A stretch of DNA of 64,000 nt from NCBI GenBank assembly GCA_027923965.1, contig AP026969.1, forward strand, positions 1,736,001 through 1,800,000. Reading direction: 5' to 3'. Below, piece after piece: positions 61,573 through 64,000 of this stretch. The notes below the pieces were generated by a model. That model ran no database searches. It saw nothing but the letters and a program-made list of their open reading frames with translations, and had not been told where the DNA came from. The position numbers were made by a program, and so were the translations under genes. This stretch comes from Comamonadaceae bacterium OS-1. GTDB lineage: Bacteria; Pseudomonadota; Gammaproteobacteria; Burkholderiales; Burkholderiaceae_C. Position 1 is the stretch's first letter. Every line of letters begins with the position of its first letter.

Positions 61573-62142
61573 ATGAACCTGGCCAACAAGCCCCGCTACG
61601 ACGTGCTCAGCCGCGCCTTCCACTGGCTGACCGCCATTGCCGTGACCGTCGCCTTCATCCTCGGCCCCGGCGGCTTCGGCCGCATGATGCGCCAGGGCGT
61701 GGACCCCGCCACCCACAGCGACATCGTCTGGCACGAATCCTTGGGTGTCCTGGTCTTTACCCTGACCGTGCTGCGCCTGCTCTGGGTGGCATTTCGCCCG
61801 GCAGCACCCCAATTTGCCATGTCGGGCTGGATGCATATCGCCTCCAAGCTGGCGCACGGAGCCCTGTGGGCGCTGCTCTTGGCCCTGCCCATGACCGCGC
61901 TGCTGGCCCTGGCCAGCGAAGGCCATCCGCTCACCCTGCTGGGTGGCGTGCGCTTCGACCAGATGCCGCTGATCGCCAACTCCCCCCTGGCACCCCTGGC
62001 CGATTGGGGCGACGTGCATGGGCTCCTGGGCGACGCCATCATGTGGATCGCCGGGCTGCACGCCGCTGCCGCCATCTTCCACCACGTGGTACTGAAAGAC
62101 CGTGTGCTGGCAGCGATGCTGCCGCAGGTGGAGCGCGGTTGA
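61573..62142 (+). CDS. cybB: Cytochrome b561
   Basis: This 189-residue inner-membrane protein has four hydrophobic helices. Histidines suited to heme b ligation lie in RAFHWLTA, DIVWHESLG, DVHGLLGD and GLHAAAAIFHHVV. It follows the bacterial cytochrome b561 (CybB) pattern, an electron carrier between quinone and periplasmic or membrane partners. It stands alone with a hairpin repeat after it. Confidence 0.88.
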   Translation: MNLANKPRYDVLSRAFHWLTAIAVTVAFILGPGGFGRMMRQGVDPATHSDIVWHESLGVLVFTLTVLRLLWVAFRPAAPQFAMSGWMHIASKLAHGALWALLLALPMTALLALASEGHPLTLLGGVRFDQMPLIANSPLAPLADWGDVHGLLGDAIMWIAGLHAAAAIFHHVVLKDRVLAAMLPQVERG

Positions 62143-62459
62143 GAGTTTGCTATCGATTTGTGTGAAATTTTGAAGAATGGAATCGACAGCTGGTGCTGAT
62201 TCCATGGGCGCGAGAAGCTATGAAAACAGGACTGATTTATTGGCGGCTTATCTGGATGCAGGGAATCGCTGTAGAGAGGGTGCGGTCGCTTTGGACGCAT
62301 GACTAGATTGCCTGTGTATAAACTGGCGGCGCAGCTGGCAGCCTGACATCCAACGGTGGATTTGAACAAAAAGGCTGCCAGGTTTAGCCGCTGCGTTCAA
62401 GCCCGGCTGGTGCGAATGGCGAAGAATCCGTGTGTATCGGAACCCACTCGGAGCACACC
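62143..62459. other. Intergenic stretch with hairpin repeat and inverted repeat
   Basis: No gene was seen in these 317 bases. Copy 15 of the dispersed repeat is at 62188-62226 (GTGCTGAT-TCC-ATGGGCGCGAG then AAGCTATGAAAA). TGGCAGCC (62336-62343) and GGCTGCCA (62373-62380) form a perfect 8-bp inverted repeat. Base composition falls slightly here compared with the upstream genes, which may mark the boundary of a transferred cluster. Confidence 0.5.
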
Positions 62460-63287
62460 ATGACCCATTTCGCCATTCGCATCCCACCCAAGGTACAAGC
62501 AGAGCTTGATGCCGCCGCATTGATGGAAGCGCAGGGGCACTTCTACACCGCCTTCCAGCATCTCCAGCGGGCGCATGTCCTGGGCCAGCCCGCCACGGGC
62601 GAACACGTCCGCGTCCATTGGCGCATGTTCCGGTTCGCGGTCCGCAATGGCTTGGTCGGCGAAGCCTTCGGCCAGGCTTGGCGTCTGGTCGCTGCCAGTA
62701 TTTTTACCCCCCTCGGTCTGGTACCGCGAGGCAATACGGGCGGGGCCGATGTCAACGGCTTCAGGCGGATGCCGGTGCCCCAGGACCTGCAAGAGTTCAT
62801 CCAGTCTGCGCGAGCCGGTACGCGCCAAGTGAACGCCTTCCGGCGAGCCTCTGCCACCCTCGCCATCGCCGGGCTGGCGGTTCTGGCCACACTGGGCCTG
62901 GGTGGCTGCAGCAGCCCGCCCAAGGACCTGGACCTCGCGCTGCAAAAGCAGTCTGCCGCTGGCATCTACCGGGTAGCCCTGACTCCACCCGCGCAAGCAC
63001 CGGCCATCAACCAGATGCACAGCTGGAAGGTGAAGCTCGCGACGCCGGACGGTACCCCCGTTCACGGTGCGAAGTTCGGCGTAGATGGTGGCATGCCGCA
63101 GCACGGACATGGCCTTCCGACGCAGCCGCGGGTCACCCGCGAACTGGAGGAGGGAACCTACCAGCTGGATGGCATGAAGTTCAGCATGACCGGCTGGTGG
63201 GAAGTAAAGCTGGACATCCAGGGCCCGCAGGGTTCGGACAAGGTCACTTTCAACACGGTCGTTGAGACACCGAAGGGCCAACCATGA
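62460..63287 (+). CDS. DUF3703 domain fused to a FixH/YtkA-like lipoprotein domain
   Basis: This 275-residue reading joins two units. Residues ~1-120 match DUF3703 (QAELDAAALMEAQGHFYTAFQHLQRAHVLGQ), a family often found near metal-resistance genes. Residues ~130-275 contain a signal-like helix with a lipobox (ATLGLGGC) and a FixH/YtkA-like beta domain (MHSWKVKLATPDGTPV). GGAG precedes ATG 62460. An in-frame GTG near residue 124 (VNAFRRAS) could start the second protein separately. It overlaps the next gene by ATGA. Confidence 0.75.
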   Translation: MTHFAIRIPPKVQAELDAAALMEAQGHFYTAFQHLQRAHVLGQPATGEHVRVHWRMFRFAVRNGLVGEAFGQAWRLVAASIFTPLGLVPRGNTGGADVNGFRRMPVPQDLQEFIQSARAGTRQVNAFRRASATLAIAGLAVLATLGLGGCSSPPKDLDLALQKQSAAGIYRVALTPPAQAPAINQMHSWKVKLATPDGTPVHGAKFGVDGGMPQHGHGLPTQPRVTRELEEGTYQLDGMKFSMTGWWEVKLDIQGPQGSDKVTFNTVVETPKGQP

Positions 63288-64000
63288 GACGCGTCACCTT
63301 CAGAGCCAGGACTCCTTGGCGCTTCAAGGTCACGACGGCGCTTGTGGCGAGTCTTTTGACTGCGCTTGCTGCGCAGGCGCTGGACAAGGCGCCGCTACGC
63401 GACACGTGGTCAGCCCAGGACGTTGCAACCCTTGCCTCCATGCGGCTGAAGGAGGCAGGCCCGCGGCCCTCGGAACCCTCCAACGCCTACGAGCAGCGAG
63501 CAGAAGCTGCGACGCTAGGCCGGGCTCTGTTTAACGACACCCGCTTGAGCAAGAACGGCCAGGTCGCGTGCGCCAGCTGCCATTCCGCCGACAAGCAGTT
63601 CCAGGACGGCAAGCCGTTCGGGCAGGGAATTGGCACGGGTCAGCGCCGCACGATGCCGGTGATGGGCGCTGCGCACGCACCTTTCCTGTTCTGGGATGGG
63701 CGCAAAGACAGTCTCTGGTCGCAGGCGCTGGGGCCGATGGAGGATGCCGCAGAGCACGGCGGCAACCGCGTGCGCTTTGTGAAGCTGGTGCAAGCCCTCT
63801 ACAAGGAGCAGTACCAGTCCGTCTTTGGCCCCATGCCGACCCTGGGCAAGCTCCCGGAAGATGCCTCGCCAGGTGGGACGCAAGCCGAGCGCGCAGCCTG
63901 GGCCGCCATGCCGGAGAGCAGCCAAGAGGCGGTCAACCGCGTGTTCGCGAACATGGGCAAAGCCATCGCGGCCTTCGAACGCAACATCGCGTACGGTGAA
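63284..64000 (+). CDS. MauG/cytochrome-c-peroxidase family di-heme protein, partial
   Basis: 239 codons are visible before the window ends. It has a signal peptide (VTTALVASLLTALAAQA), then LGRALFNDTRLSKNGQVACASCHS with the first heme site CASCH, and FFWDGRKDSL-like spacing (FLFWDGRKDS) typical of MauG/CcpA proteins. The second CxxCH should lie beyond the edge. The family includes peroxidases and oxidases of protein side chains. It is coupled to the FixH-like gene, recalling MauG-type pairs in copper-related loci. Confidence 0.88.
   Translation, partial: MRRVTFRARTPWRFKVTTALVASLLTALAAQALDKAPLRDTWSAQDVATLASMRLKEAGPRPSEPSNAYEQRAEAATLGRALFNDTRLSKNGQVACASCHSADKQFQDGKPFGQGIGTGQRRTMPVMGAAHAPFLFWDGRKDSLWSQALGPMEDAAEHGGNRVRFVKLVQALYKEQYQSVFGPMPTLGKLPEDASPGGTQAERAAWAAMPESSQEAVNRVFANMGKAIAAFERNIAYGE

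Overview
The window is about 64 kb of GC-rich chromosomal DNA from a betaproteobacterium, order Burkholderiales and most probably family Comamonadaceae (Rhodoferax/Polaromonas-like). The evidence is the protein flavour (argA, pepA-holC, opgGH, cysB, lptFG), the gene orders, and a dispersed hairpin repeat. Coding density is high, many neighbouring genes overlap by ATGA, and no phage, transposase, rRNA or CRISPR array was seen.

Layout. 0-5 kb: the start of mnmC (cut by the window edge), yggX, a small glycine-rich lipoprotein and the sulfate importer operon sbp-cysT-cysW-cysA. 5-8 kb: dsbB, then a TetR regulator with two oxidoreductase-like genes sharing a matching operator. 7.9-12.6 kb: a GGDEF sensor overlapping an aldose 1-epimerase, and a divergent GAF/HD-GYP-like protein, so this is a cyclic-di-GMP patch. 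12.6-14 kb: argA. 14.0-15.7 kb is the one clearly accessory stretch. It holds a decayed copy of the opgH 3' end, a possible integron-type cassette with a 65-codon gene, and a ~600 bp inverted repeat. 15.7-23 kb: opgH, opgG and a GlrK/QseG/GlrR-type sensor system, with GlrR-like boxes and a sigma54-like promoter between the two groups. 23-29 kb: a YcaQ/AlkX-type glycosylase, an excalibur protein, a DinB protein, an ice-binding-like lipoprotein and an OmpA protein. 29-36.5 kb: hrpA, a DUF2239 gene with four phased boxes upstream, a periplasmic binding protein, and 3-hydroxybutyrate dehydrogenase with acetoacetate decarboxylase. 36.5-43.7 kb: an aminotransferase, cysB, cbiX, lptG and lptF, divergent from pepA-holC. 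43.8-48.3 kb: a livK-type protein, a sugar nucleotidyltransferase, tRNA-Ser(GGA), a DUF2237 gene and an SPFH/NfeD pair. 48.4-54.2 kb: a basic amino acid decarboxylase, a fasciclin protein, a secreted LigE-type DNA ligase and gamma-glutamyltransferase. 54.5-60 kb: a polyol/tagatose catabolic cluster with its AraC regulator but without permeases. 60-64 kb: a MoaD/ThiS-BNR pair, cytochrome b561, and the start of a DUF3703/FixH-like and MauG-like peroxidase cluster cut by the window edge.

System-level links. CysB (37.7 kb) is the expected activator of the sulfate operon at 1 kb. The GlrR-like regulator may control opgGH, which makes osmoregulated periplasmic glucan. bdhA and adc together handle C4 ketone bodies. 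The sugar cluster reads as binding protein, dehydrogenase, kinase, GatZ/KbaZ-like enzyme, regulator. A ~40-60 bp hairpin repeat recurs about fifteen times, mostly just after stop codons. It also appears inside the coding regions of hrpA and pepA, where both copies encode the residues SAQAAPK.
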